DNA of 40,280 nucleotides from a virus. The notes beneath the pieces are model-generated. The model had not been told where the DNA came from and searched no databases. It saw only the letters and a program-made list of their open reading frames with translations. The translations under genes and the position numbers were made by a program. Of the stretch, positions 16,766 to 24,877 are shown piece by piece. The DNA is taken from positions 1 to 40,280 of IMG/VR virus record IMGVR_UViG_3300021957_000102; one strand, written 5' to 3'. Position 1 is the stretch's first letter, and every line of letters begins with the position of its first letter.

Positions 16766-18808
16766 TCATGCTACGTCTTTTGTGTCAAGCCAATTCGGGC
16801 CTATCTTTGCTTCTAATAACAGTGGAATATTGAAGTCAATACCCCACCGTTTATTGATGATCTCAATCAGCTTACAGTTAGCTGCTGAGATTACTTGTAA
16901 TACTTTGTCCTTCTCTTGTGGATGCACGTCTATTACAATTGAATCATGCACCGTGTTGACTACGCAACTGCGTAGCTTGTTTGCTGTTAGTAACTTGTCT
17001 ATGTATATCAGAGATATAGGTACTATGTCAGCAGTTGCAAACGATTGTACAGGATAATTTTTTATCTGTGTGAAAAATGTCACACCTCCATACCTACGCC
17101 TAGTAACATCTGGGAATGAGAACTCACGTCCAGATGGTGTTGTGATCTTGCTAGTGTTGAGTGCCTCTTTAGCTAAGGACTCGTGCCACTTGGCAATACC
17201 ATGATACTTCTTGGTGAACTGTTGGTAGTATGCAGCTTCTGCTTTTGACCTACCAAAGCCACTGGCTCCATACAAGGGAGCAAATGTGTGTGCCTTAGCG
17301 TCCTGTCTGGATATAGGTTGACCTGCATCAGAGATAACCTTGGCAGTGTAACTGTGTACGTCAAAGCCTGTAGTTACTTCGTCAATAGCAGTCGTGTCTT
17401 GTGACAAGTATGCTGCAACTCTGAACTCAAGCTGGGCAAAGTCAGCTTCCATAACTGATCCACCTTCCCATCGTGAGATGAATACTTTCTTGACAGGGAA
17501 TGTACCACCACGAGGCATGTTCTGCATGTTAGGGTCAGCACCTGACAACCTGCCTGTACCAGTGCGGTGTTGCAGTAACCTAACGTGTAGCTTACCGTCA
17601 CCCTTAACATGCGTTGCTATGCCCTCTACGAAGCTGCTGAGGTATGTCTCTACTGCTGATAGCCTACGCACCTTTTGTAGGAAGGACTCAGCCTCACTCA
17701 TACCTTTGGATCGTGCTATGCCCTCAAGGAATGTTAGGTTCTCTTTGCCAGTACCAAAGCCATTGGCACTAACCCACTTAGCTGTAGGTGGGAAGAACTT
17801 GAGGCCAGCAACCTGCTGTTTGTTCTCATACAAGAAGCCATGTGCAGCACATGTAGTACACTTGCTAGGTCTAGCAAAAGGTGTACCATCTTTCTTGGTA
17901 CGGTACACTTTGCCAGCACCATTACAGTCATGGCATTGATATGCTTTCTGCTTGTACAACTTAGTACTGTATAGATTGACAGTACCTCTGTAATCGTTGT
18001 CAGACATACGATCATCAAACAGGTCAGCCCATACCTTCTTGTCATCAGGCTTACGGCTATAGATAACCCAAGACAATTGCTCTGGGCTGTTGAGGTTGAT
18101 AGGTCTGTCACCCATGAGATCAGCTACCTGTTCCTCAAGGGCAATGGTGAGTGTCCTACGCTCTGACTCAAACTCGTCACGCACTTGCATTAATGCGTTC
18201 ATGTCTACCTGAAAGCCACGCTGATAGATACGTGCCAAGTGTATAGCCAGTTGGTTAGTCAGCTTGAGCGTTCCTTCCAGTGAACTGCATTCCTCGTATG
18301 ATGTCATCAAAACATTGTACAGTTGTTGGGTAGCATGTAAGTCATGCGACAGATACTCTGATAGTTCTGCATGAGGTATGTCTCTGGTAGATATACCCTT
18401 GCTGAAGTATTCTTTCAGTGTGTCTTGCTTCTTAGTGTCAAGCTCGTAGCGTTCTGCACATGCCTCAAGGGATAGTGGTTGCTTCTGTCCACGTTGCAAT
18501 ACATACTCGCCTAGCATGGTGTCGAATATTTCACCAGCATAGGTGAAGCCTGACTCCCATAGCCATAGCAAGTCATGCGGTGCATTGTGTGCAACAAGAA
18601 GATGGGCAGCGTCTAATGCGTCTTGTACTATACGCCGCCCATCTGTGGTGGGTTGTTGCTCTGAGTGATCGAATGTTACAATGTCTTCATGTCCATGATC
18701 ATCTAGCATACCCACCATAACTAATGTATTGGTTGGTTCAAACGGATCAAGATGCATCTTGCCGTTGCGTTTGGTTACTGTGTTTTCTACGTCAAGGGTC
18801 AGTATCAT
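16766..18808 (-). CDS. polA: Family A DNA polymerase with 3'-5' exonuclease and DnaJ-like zinc-finger insert
   Basis: 680 aa replicative polymerase. Exonuclease: D6-x-E8 (LDVE), H74-N...D79, D156 (LSHDLHA). Residues ~291-323 carry C292-x2-C295 (CHDCNGAGK, exactly CxxCxGxG) and C317-x2-C320, a DnaJ-type zinc-binding pair placed before the palm. Such a partial DnaJ domain is known from HMO-2011-type phage polymerases. Polymerase: motif A with D456 (EADFAQLE), motif B R501-x3-K505-x3-F509-x3-Y513, motif C H621-D622-S. F509 equals E. coli position 762. T7 has Tyr there. It lies upstream of the putative SSB gene. Confidence 0.95.
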   Translation of the reverse strand: MILTLDVENTVTKRNGKMHLDPFEPTNTLVMVGMLDDHGHEDIVTFDHSEQQPTTDGRRIVQDALDAAHLLVAHNAPHDLLWLWESGFTYAGEIFDTMLGEYVLQRGQKQPLSLEACAERYELDTKKQDTLKEYFSKGISTRDIPHAELSEYLSHDLHATQQLYNVLMTSYEECSSLEGTLKLTNQLAIHLARIYQRGFQVDMNALMQVRDEFESERRTLTIALEEQVADLMGDRPINLNSPEQLSWVIYSRKPDDKKVWADLFDDRMSDNDYRGTVNLYSTKLYKQKAYQCHDCNGAGKVYRTKKDGTPFARPSKCTTCAAHGFLYENKQQVAGLKFFPPTAKWVSANGFGTGKENLTFLEGIARSKGMSEAESFLQKVRRLSAVETYLSSFVEGIATHVKGDGKLHVRLLQHRTGTGRLSGADPNMQNMPRGGTFPVKKVFISRWEGGSVMEADFAQLEFRVAAYLSQDTTAIDEVTTGFDVHSYTAKVISDAGQPISRQDAKAHTFAPLYGASGFGRSKAEAAYYQQFTKKYHGIAKWHESLAKEALNTSKITTPSGREFSFPDVTRRRYGGVTFFTQIKNYPVQSFATADIVPISLIYIDKLLTANKLRSCVVNTVHDSIVIDVHPQEKDKVLQVISAANCKLIEIINKRWGIDFNIPLLLEAKIGPNWLDTKDVA

Positions 18809-18816
18809 GTAGTCTC

Positions 18817-18993
18817 CTATTCTTTGTTGCCAAGGTAGGTATTATATAGGTCTGCCTCGAACTGTTTGTTGTTAGTGTACGCATCTATTGCCTCAAGTAC
18901 TTCATCTACTGTGAGATTATTCTTCTGCATAGCCTTAGTAATCTTTGCTTGTATTGTAAAGTCTTTATTATCAGGTACTATCCATTTAGCCAT
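18817..18993 (-). CDS. Small hypothetical protein between thyX and polA
   Basis: 58 aa from the ATG at 18993 (MAKWIVPDNK). An ATG two codons earlier (18999) touches the Shine-Dalgarno sequence AAGGAG and is less likely. Helical, with 'NLTVDEVLEAIDAYTNNKQFEADLYN'. It overlaps thyX by 8 nt and ends 8 nt before polA. Not recognised; it may be a small polymerase-associated or regulatory protein, which is a guess from position. Confidence 0.65.
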   Translation of the reverse strand: MAKWIVPDNKDFTIQAKITKAMQKNNLTVDEVLEAIDAYTNNKQFEADLYNTYLGNKE

Positions 18994-19663
18994 TGTCATC
19001 TCCTTCCATCAGTGCTTGCCATGACACAGGGTATATGTCTTCAAGGTACTCTGCTATCCTAGCTGCAACTACTTGTGTTTCATATTGTGTATCAGCCTTC
19101 AGCCTAAGATGACACATATCAGTAAATGCGTCAAGACTACCTGACCAATACCATTCTGTCATGGTGCTTTGTGGCAACACCATACGTGCTTGCTCTGGGC
19201 ATACACCTTGTCTTAACAATTCTCTGTAACATTCTAAGGCACTCCACTCTGCCCTACCTACAGGTACACTACCACCTACATTAACTACACCAGTACTACC
19301 CTGCTTGGCAGACACACTGCGTCCTCTCCACTCGTCAGGGCAAAAGAACTCAGGTGGGTTATCAACATACCTACGACTGATCTCATTCCAACGTAGGAAC
19401 TTATGCTTCACTAGCTGCCTAGCTACAAAGATAGGAGCCTTGACATGGAACGACACAAAGCAATGACCAAAAGGTGACATATGCCTGTGCTTGGCTAGGT
19501 AATTAATTAACCTTACATCACCATCAGCTAATATAGGACGCATGACTCCACCTTCTGCACCAGTGTAGCCAAGGGCTTCCTTCTGTTTACCAAAGGATAC
19601 CCTAGCTGCATTGACTACAGTTAGGTCACTACCCATGTGATCTATACAAGTAACTTCAATCAT
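18986..19663 (-). CDS. thyX: Flavin-dependent thymidylate synthase
   Basis: 225 aa. It makes dTMP from dUMP using FAD, NADPH and methylene-tetrahydrofolate. Family features: N-terminal VVNAARVSFGK, HMSPFGHCFVSFHVKAPIFVARQLVKHKFLR split by the ThyX signature region, here K-H-K-F-L-R-W-N-E-I-S-R-R-Y (usual RHR-x2-S-x-NE-x-S-x-R), ARMVLPQSTMTEWYWSG, and FTDMCHLRL. The signature differs from consensus in the first Arg and the Ser, but NE-x-S-x-R is intact. Both ends overlap neighbours (4 nt ATGA upstream, 8 nt downstream). Confidence 0.94.
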   Translation of the reverse strand: MIEVTCIDHMGSDLTVVNAARVSFGKQKEALGYTGAEGGVMRPILADGDVRLINYLAKHRHMSPFGHCFVSFHVKAPIFVARQLVKHKFLRWNEISRRYVDNPPEFFCPDEWRGRSVSAKQGSTGVVNVGGSVPVGRAEWSALECYRELLRQGVCPEQARMVLPQSTMTEWYWSGSLDAFTDMCHLRLKADTQYETQVVAARIAEYLEDIYPVSWQALMEGDDNG

Positions 19664-19761
19664 TTCATCTCTCCAAATAGTAATCTTTCTAGTAGTGCTA
19701 ATCTTTTTTCAAGACTCTCTACTCTCTTGGACAGTTCCTCTATATGATAATTGTTATTCAT
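19660..19761 (-). CDS. 33-residue leucine-zipper-like micro-protein
   Basis: 33 aa, MNNNYHIEELSKRVESLEKR...ERLLFGEMK. It is joined by ATGA overlaps on both sides: its start overlaps the stop of the GIY-YIG gene and its stop overlaps the thyX start. Heptad spacing of Leu/Val (L10, V14, L17, L21, L24, L27/28) predicts a short coiled coil. No homologue known to me. The double coupling fills exactly the gap between two real genes, which argues for translation. Confidence 0.6.
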   Translation of the reverse strand: MNNNYHIEELSKRVESLEKRLALLERLLFGEMK

Positions 19762-20327
19762 TGTGCAATCTCCATCTCTTCTGACACTGCTTGTTCTATA
19801 ACTACTACAGCATCTTCATTACTTATCTTGAACCACTCGTTACGTTTATCCCCCAGCTTACCTGCCAGTACATGTGCTTGTCTCTCAGCTACATTACGAT
19901 CATCTGAGTAGGCATAGTGTATCAAAGTGTAGTCACGTAGTGGTGAGCTAGTCTGGTACGAACTTAACCTGTCCTCTGCATCAACTGCCTTACCTATCTT
20001 GATCCACTCAGGCCACGCCGCATTACCCATAGCATAGACATGACCAGAGGTAGTGGTATTGTAGTTAGTTAAAGAACTAAAGGCAGCGTCATCAAATGTT
20101 TTGTACACACCTGCCTTGTACAGTGGGTGTGACGTTGGTACGTATTTACCATTTACATACATACGTTTTGAATTTTGTATACGTTTCACATCACCTTTCG
20201 GGGAATAGTATCTACTTTTAATTATACGGCAGTCTTCACATAGATAATGTCTTTGTGCCGCACAATACTCCTTCCAATTTTCACCTAAAGTTAAGAGGAC
20301 TCCACACTTTATACAGGTACGAGTCAT
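19758..20327 (-). CDS. GIY-YIG-type nuclease (T5orf172/MUG113-like) with zinc ribbon
   Basis: 189 aa. N-terminal zinc ribbon C5-x2-C8 ... C-x2-C (YLCEDC). The C-terminal domain begins GHVYAMGN, then WIKIGKAVDAEDRLSSYQTSSPLRDYTLIHYAYS, then AERQAHVLAGKLGDKRNEWFKIS. This is the GIY-YIG core in its T5orf172 form (GhVY...KIG....R....t..p......E...h......EWF). Such stand-alone nucleases in phages often behave as homing endonucleases. ATGA overlaps on both sides show it is integrated into the replication operon between helicase and thyX. Confidence 0.82.
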   Translation of the reverse strand: MTRTCIKCGVLLTLGENWKEYCAAQRHYLCEDCRIIKSRYYSPKGDVKRIQNSKRMYVNGKYVPTSHPLYKAGVYKTFDDAAFSSLTNYNTTTSGHVYAMGNAAWPEWIKIGKAVDAEDRLSSYQTSSPLRDYTLIHYAYSDDRNVAERQAHVLAGKLGDKRNEWFKISNEDAVVVIEQAVSEEMEIAQ

Positions 20328-21547
20328 GCTACGTACCTTGCTATTTTGTACTCAAGATCAGTGTGAACAATACCATGCCACCCTGACAGTTTATTCTTAA
20401 CGACATTGATATGTCGCTGGTTGTCTTCTTCCTCTTGACCCTCAACAGTAGGGTTCTTAGAGATCATCAGCATGAGGTCAGCTTCTGCTGCCTTACCAGT
20501 ACGGCTACCTTCCATCATAGCTTGGTTGAGTACCACCTTACCTTCTGCCTCTGCTGATAGTTGAGACATGTAGAACATGGCACACTCTTGCTGCTTGGCT
20601 ATCTGTCTAGCCTGTATTGCGTTAGCCTTGAGTGCTTCATCAGGTCTAGCAAAGCCAGCAGTACGTGCAAACTTGTCACCCATGTCTAGTATAACTACGT
20701 CAGGCTTGTATGATTTACATACAGACTCAACCCAATTCATGTCACGTCCTGTTGCATCTTTGAACATGATCTTATCACGTATCTTATTGAAGATACTCAT
20801 AGCCTCTGACTTACGCTTGACTATCTCGTGCTTGTCCATGCCAGTAGCTGCCGTAATGTAACGATGGGCAACACGATGGTAGCCTTCCTCATTACATAGA
20901 ACAATTACTCTAGCACCCTGCCATGCAAAACCATTAGGCCCAGCCACAAGTGAGGCATGAAAGGAAGTCTTACCTGTGTTAGGTCTAGCACCTACCTCAA
21001 TCAAGTGACCAGCATTGATGCCCTCAACCTTACGTGTCAACGTAGGTATGTTGAATGTCCACTGTGACTCAAGGTCAGTCATGGCAAGGATAGTATCAAT
21101 GTCTATGTCTTCCCAATCAATGCGAAGGTTAGGGGTGAAGTCATCACCGTATAGCTCAAGCATATTACGTAGTGGCTCAAGGCTAGTCTTGTCACCGTTT
21201 ACGTAGTCAAAGCCAAGGTTGGCTATGTCTTCACCTACTACCTGTTGGAACAGTTTGGATAGCACCTCTTGTGCTACGTCACTGCCCATAGGTACTTGCT
21301 TAGTTACTTGTACAAACAGGTGACTGTATGCTTGCTTCTGTGCAGTAGTAAGAGTAGGGTTGTTCGCAATGAACAGTGCCTCTATCTCTGCTGGTGTAAC
21401 AGTACGCTCGTAACGATCCATAGCTGTATCAATAGCTTTCTTGATCTTACGAACATCCTTGCTGAATAGTCTGTCAGGACAACGTGCGCCACGATGTTCA
21501 TCGTAGAAGTCTTTGTCCATAAGGCTACGTATCAATGATAGTTCCAT
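20324..21547 (-). CDS. Replicative DNA helicase (DnaB/T7 gp4-type, RecA fold)
   Basis: 407 aa. An N-terminal helical DnaB-N-like part (residues 1-140), then Walker A GARPNTGKTS at 186-195, a second acidic residue after VIVLCNEE, Walker B VVILDMGD near 275, and sensor/loop motifs (FYMSQLSAEAEGK, MMEGSRTGKAAEADLML). It unwinds DNA at the phage fork. The zinc and primase parts are in the separate gene just upstream, so the T7 gp4 functions are split. AGGAGAATAACAT precedes the start. Confidence 0.93.
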   Translation of the reverse strand: MELSLIRSLMDKDFYDEHRGARCPDRLFSKDVRKIKKAIDTAMDRYERTVTPAEIEALFIANNPTLTTAQKQAYSHLFVQVTKQVPMGSDVAQEVLSKLFQQVVGEDIANLGFDYVNGDKTSLEPLRNMLELYGDDFTPNLRIDWEDIDIDTILAMTDLESQWTFNIPTLTRKVEGINAGHLIEVGARPNTGKTSFHASLVAGPNGFAWQGARVIVLCNEEGYHRVAHRYITAATGMDKHEIVKRKSEAMSIFNKIRDKIMFKDATGRDMNWVESVCKSYKPDVVILDMGDKFARTAGFARPDEALKANAIQARQIAKQQECAMFYMSQLSAEAEGKVVLNQAMMEGSRTGKAAEADLMLMISKNPTVEGQEEEDNQRHINVVKNKLSGWHGIVHTDLEYKIARYVA

Positions 21548-21550
21548 ATG

Positions 21551-22315
21551 TTATTCTCCTAGTGTTGTTAAGTTGTGTAAGTCGGTAGGGTTTCTGTATT
21601 TTAAATCGTCACGCAGATACATAACCTTAACTGTGTCCACGTATGTTCTCATCTCTCTTGCGAATAGCAGTGTCTTCTGTAGGGCATCGGGGTCTAACGC
21701 AATTATAACTGTTGAGAACTGCGATAAGTACCTCTTATGTCCATCGGACAATGATGTACCCAACACTGCGACCCCGACATATACACCACCGTCACCTATA
21801 ACAGCAGCACTTATGCAGTCCTCAACAACTACAGCAGTTTTACCATGTCCATAAGTGTATGGCAAGCACGAATTTCCATACCTCTTCCATTTAGGTAGTC
21901 GCTTTCCCAAAGCCCTACCTGTGGCATCTACTGTAGTACCGCCATGTATAACAGGGAAGACCACACGATCTTCTTTCACGTCATACAATAGCCCTAAGTC
22001 TTGTGGGTCTAACTCCCACTCATTACAGAAACCTGTGAGCTTCTTGTAGTCACGCACCAACCACTCTGGTTTAGAGAAAGTTGATACGTGTGTCTCTTCT
22101 GCAACACTACCCAATGACTTGCGTATGTCAGCAGCAGTCAATGTTGTACGTGTGCCACCTGACACAGGACAACTGGCTTTGTAACAATTCCATACGATAC
22201 TACCCATGTTGTTAGTGATAGTAAATGTGTTCTTAGTCTTACAACTAGGACATGTCATACGTTTACTCTCACCATTAGCTAGTGATAGATCACTTATAAT
22301 ATCTTGTATGTTCAT
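21551..22315 (-). CDS. DNA primase (zinc ribbon plus TOPRIM)
   Basis: 254 aa. N-terminal zinc ribbon C22-x2-C25 (CPSC) and C44...C49 (NCYKASC), then a T7 gp4-like primase core with TOPRIM motifs VVVEDCISA (catalytic Glu) and IIALDPDA (DxD). It makes RNA primers for lagging-strand synthesis. The length equals the primase half of T7 gp4 without the helicase. It ends 3 nt before the helicase start. Confidence 0.92.
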   Translation of the reverse strand: MNIQDIISDLSLANGESKRMTCPSCKTKNTFTITNNMGSIVWNCYKASCPVSGGTRTTLTAADIRKSLGSVAEETHVSTFSKPEWLVRDYKKLTGFCNEWELDPQDLGLLYDVKEDRVVFPVIHGGTTVDATGRALGKRLPKWKRYGNSCLPYTYGHGKTAVVVEDCISAAVIGDGGVYVGVAVLGTSLSDGHKRYLSQFSTVIIALDPDALQKTLLFAREMRTYVDTVKVMYLRDDLKYRNPTDLHNLTTLGE

Positions 22316-22332
22316 ACTACTAACCTTTCATA

Positions 22333-23439
22333 TTATTCGTTAGCACTCAAGGATACACTTACATCTCTCTGTGTCAAGGCATTATTTGCACTAGTGTAAG
22401 TATGTTTCATATATGGTTTCACAGAAGCCACATGATTGTGTCCTGTCACTGACATAACTTGTGGCAAAGGTACACCCTTGTCTATCATTTGGGTTACACC
22501 AGTTCTACGTAAGTCCATAAGCCGTAGTTCTTCTGGTAGTTTAGCTAGTCGCATGACACGTCTACCTACTTTAGACAGACGTTCCATAGTGTACGGCATA
22601 AACATACCTTGCACTGGTCTTGTCGGATGAGGTGCAACAAATAGCTGAAAGCCAAAGTCATTCTTCTGTTCCTTTAACATGTGCAACAGGCTATCAGAGA
22701 TAGGTAGACTGACCTCTGCCCTACGCTTGCTCTGTTCTAACTCTAGTTTACCATAGGTAAAGTCTATGTTATCCCATGTGAGCATACGCATGTCACCTAA
22801 TCGCTGACACCACTCGTATGCCATGTGTACGATCAAGCCAAGGCTTCTGTACTCAAAGTCAGTGTACGCAGTGTCAAGGAACTTGATCACCTCACCATGT
22901 GACCACACCATCTTACGTTGAGGCGCAGCCTTACGCTTGATGTTAGCCCAAGGATTTTGTGTGGCGTACTCCATTTGAATAGCGTAGTTGTATATCCTAC
23001 TGGCACAAGTAGCAGCATGATTGGCAAAAGGTATACCTCGCTTGACCCATTCTTCATAGGCTTGCTTTGCAACCTTAGAGGTAACGTTGAGGTACTTACG
23101 TGTACCCATAGACTGATGTAGTACTGTAAGAAAGTACCTATAGTCTACCTTAGTTGTATCACGTAACATATTGAAATCATTAGATTGATAGTAATAGTTG
23201 ATCAAGTCTGTGACCTTGCTGCCTTTGTACAGCTTTGCAATCTGTAGTTGTTCCTCACGCCAAAGGTCAATGGTATCATTGTGTTGTTTAACTAACTTAC
23301 GAACTTGCTTTAAGTTTGTGCCGTAAGTCTCTCGTTTTACTACACCTTCATCGACCAGTATCTGTGGTGGATTAAAGCGGTACGAGATGTCACCAGAAGA
23401 TGACACTCGTTCCTGTACATACCGTGGTAGCCTAGCCAT
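22333..23439 (-). CDS. int: Tyrosine recombinase / integrase
   Basis: 368 aa. N-terminal arm-binding and core-binding (SAM-like) regions up to ~175, then the catalytic domain: R213 (CQRLGD), K238 (EQSKRR), box II M308-D-L-R311 (RRTG), H334 (TGHNH), and Tyr343 (KPYMKH) as nucleophile. The usual His of H-x-x-R is Met here, a change tolerated in some phage integrases. It implies site-specific integration, so the phage may be temperate, or the gene may be a relic. No tRNA-like attP is visible beside it. It overlaps DUF932 by one base (TAATG). Confidence 0.92.
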   Translation of the reverse strand: MARLPRYVQERVSSSGDISYRFNPPQILVDEGVVKRETYGTNLKQVRKLVKQHNDTIDLWREEQLQIAKLYKGSKVTDLINYYYQSNDFNMLRDTTKVDYRYFLTVLHQSMGTRKYLNVTSKVAKQAYEEWVKRGIPFANHAATCASRIYNYAIQMEYATQNPWANIKRKAAPQRKMVWSHGEVIKFLDTAYTDFEYRSLGLIVHMAYEWCQRLGDMRMLTWDNIDFTYGKLELEQSKRRAEVSLPISDSLLHMLKEQKNDFGFQLFVAPHPTRPVQGMFMPYTMERLSKVGRRVMRLAKLPEELRLMDLRRTGVTQMIDKGVPLPQVMSVTGHNHVASVKPYMKHTYTSANNALTQRDVSVSLSANE

Positions 23440-24269
23440 TAAGCAGCAGCCAGTTCAATGAACTTCTTATCACTGACCCACTTAGTTACCTCTTGCTCAC
23501 GTGACCACATGCTAATAGCCTGTGTGTCGTTGCCTGTGTTCTTGAGGTTGAACCCATTACGTTCATCAGCATAGCTGGCATAGTTGGTAAAGGCAGAGTA
23601 CAATGCCCACTTGTTATGTCCACGGTTAGCAGCCTCATGCATGTACAAGCCATACATTTTCTCTGCCTTACGCTTAGATGTAATCAGTTCTTCTAGCAAG
23701 CTAGACACATCGACATACTTGAGGTCTGTCTCTGCCCACACTTGCATCTTTGCTGCCCTTTCATAGAAGCTATCTCGTGCCTTGTTCAGTTCGTAGATGA
23801 AACTTTCCAAGGTAAAGTTAGATGTATTCTTACGGCGTATCTTGTCGTAAGACCCCACTATAGAGCCATTGGTACAGAAGAAGTCTATCTCTCCAAAGAA
23901 TGCCTGATTGCTACATGAACCATCTACACCATGCAAAGATATGATACGGTTTGCAAGCTCTGTCTCATGCTTGTCGGTATGCACCTTGGCTTTCATGTTA
24001 GGCAAAGTAATGTCGAGCATAGTCCATGCACCATTACGTGCAGTACTGAACTTGTAGTCAGCGTCAGCTATCTCATACGTAGCTAGTTCTTCTGTAACTG
24101 TATCAACTACGTTGGTATAGAAGTCCTTGTGTGATACACAGGTAAACCCATTACCTACAATACCAAGGTACTCACCTGTCTTGGCATTGAGTACATACTT
24201 TTTGTCACGCATCTTTGTTGGTTCAAAGTCTACGTCAAAGTCGATGTGTTGTGGAAAATCAAATGGCAT
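23439..24269 (-). CDS. DUF932 family protein
   Basis: 276 aa. Family pattern: YVLNAKTGEYLGIVGNGFTCVSHKDFY near the start, 'TMLDITLPN' in the middle, then GSCSNQAFFGEIDFFCTNGSIVG, and a helical C-terminal half with AAANRGHNKWALYSAFTNYASY. DUF932 proteins are common in phages and plasmids and are thought to act in DNA metabolism or recombination; the reaction is unknown. It follows a good GGAGAAAAATAAT site and overlaps the integrase by one base. Confidence 0.85.
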   Translation of the reverse strand: MPFDFPQHIDFDVDFEPTKMRDKKYVLNAKTGEYLGIVGNGFTCVSHKDFYTNVVDTVTEELATYEIADADYKFSTARNGAWTMLDITLPNMKAKVHTDKHETELANRIISLHGVDGSCSNQAFFGEIDFFCTNGSIVGSYDKIRRKNTSNFTLESFIYELNKARDSFYERAAKMQVWAETDLKYVDVSSLLEELITSKRKAEKMYGLYMHEAANRGHNKWALYSAFTNYASYADERNGFNLKNTGNDTQAISMWSREQEVTKWVSDKKFIELAAA

Positions 24270-24270
24270 A

Positions 24271-24402
24271 TTATTTTTCTCCTTCTATTATTCTGATTAG
24301 TCTTGCAATATCTAAGGCTGTTTCTGTCCACTCAGCCACGTTCAAGTCTGGTATAAGTGTTGTCTTAACCCAGCTTATAAACTCTTTATCACTATCAGTC
24401 AT
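24271..24402 (-). CDS. Small hypothetical protein (43 aa)
   Basis: 43 aa, MTDSDKEFISWVKTTLIPDL..., ending RLIRIIEGEK. Amphipathic helical, without membrane segment. AAGGAG lies 8 nt before the ATG, and the stop is 1 nt before the DUF932 start. No family known. Strong initiation context and exact fit between genes make it likely to be real. Confidence 0.65.
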   Translation of the reverse strand: MTDSDKEFISWVKTTLIPDLNVAEWTETALDIARLIRIIEGEK

Positions 24403-24481
24403 ACTATTTCTCCTTGTGTTAAGTATGAGGCAACTCTGCCCTAGTTATATAGTCTTGTCTACCTATTATAGTAACGGTAAA
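24403..24481 (-). promoter_or_regulatory. Gap with possible internal leftward promoter
   Basis: 79 bp without a gene in an otherwise overlapping cluster. On the minus strand it holds a perfect -10-like TATAAT at 24470-24465. A matching -35 box at normal distance (TTCTAC, 17 nt upstream) is poor. It could start extra transcription of the 43-aa gene, DUF932, integrase and the replication genes. Low certainty. Confidence 0.25.
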
Positions 24482-24877
24482 CTACTTGTAGAATATGTGT
24501 GACCCATAAGACACAGTTCGTGTCAGCTTCTTAGCCCATATAGGTTTCACGTAGTTGGCATGGTAGTGTGTAGCTCCATGAGATACATCATCAACTGTGC
24601 CTCTTAGTATATCATCAGCTACCAGTACAGCCATAGCCCATGATCTGTCCTCTTGTGGTCTGTCACTCTTACCATCGCAGTACCAACTGAACTGGCACTT
24701 ATAACTGTCCTTACGGTAGCCATCTTTGACTACGGCACATACATTGTTAGGCCACCTGTCATCTTGAACTCTGTTGATGACCACACTGGCTACGGCATAC
24801 ATACCATTCATAGTCTCATTACGTGCCTCGTGATACACATTGAGTGCCAAGCATGTTATTGCTGCTGTCATTATCAT
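24482..24877 (-). CDS. SleB-like cell-wall hydrolase (endolysin-type)
   Basis: 131 aa, Hydrolase_2/SleB catalytic domain only: LALNVYHEARNE with catalytic E17, GMYAVASVVINRV, RWPNNVCAVV, CQFSWYCDG, GATHYHANYVKPIWA, and final GSHIFYK. Such enzymes cleave peptidoglycan glycan strands. The first ~12 residues are hydrophobic (MIMTAAITCLAL) and may help export or membrane attachment. It lies among early genes rather than in the lysis module at 35-37 kb, which has its own M15 lysin. TAATG overlap with the upstream gene. Confidence 0.9.
   Translation of the reverse strand: MIMTAAITCLALNVYHEARNETMNGMYAVASVVINRVQDDRWPNNVCAVVKDGYRKDSYKCQFSWYCDGKSDRPQEDRSWAMAVLVADDILRGTVDDVSHGATHYHANYVKPIWAKKLTRTVSYGSHIFYK

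Noticed and set aside
17394-17939. 181-codon frame on the plus strand opposite polA
   Set aside because: Lies antisense to conserved polymerase motifs; no homology and no promoter or SD.
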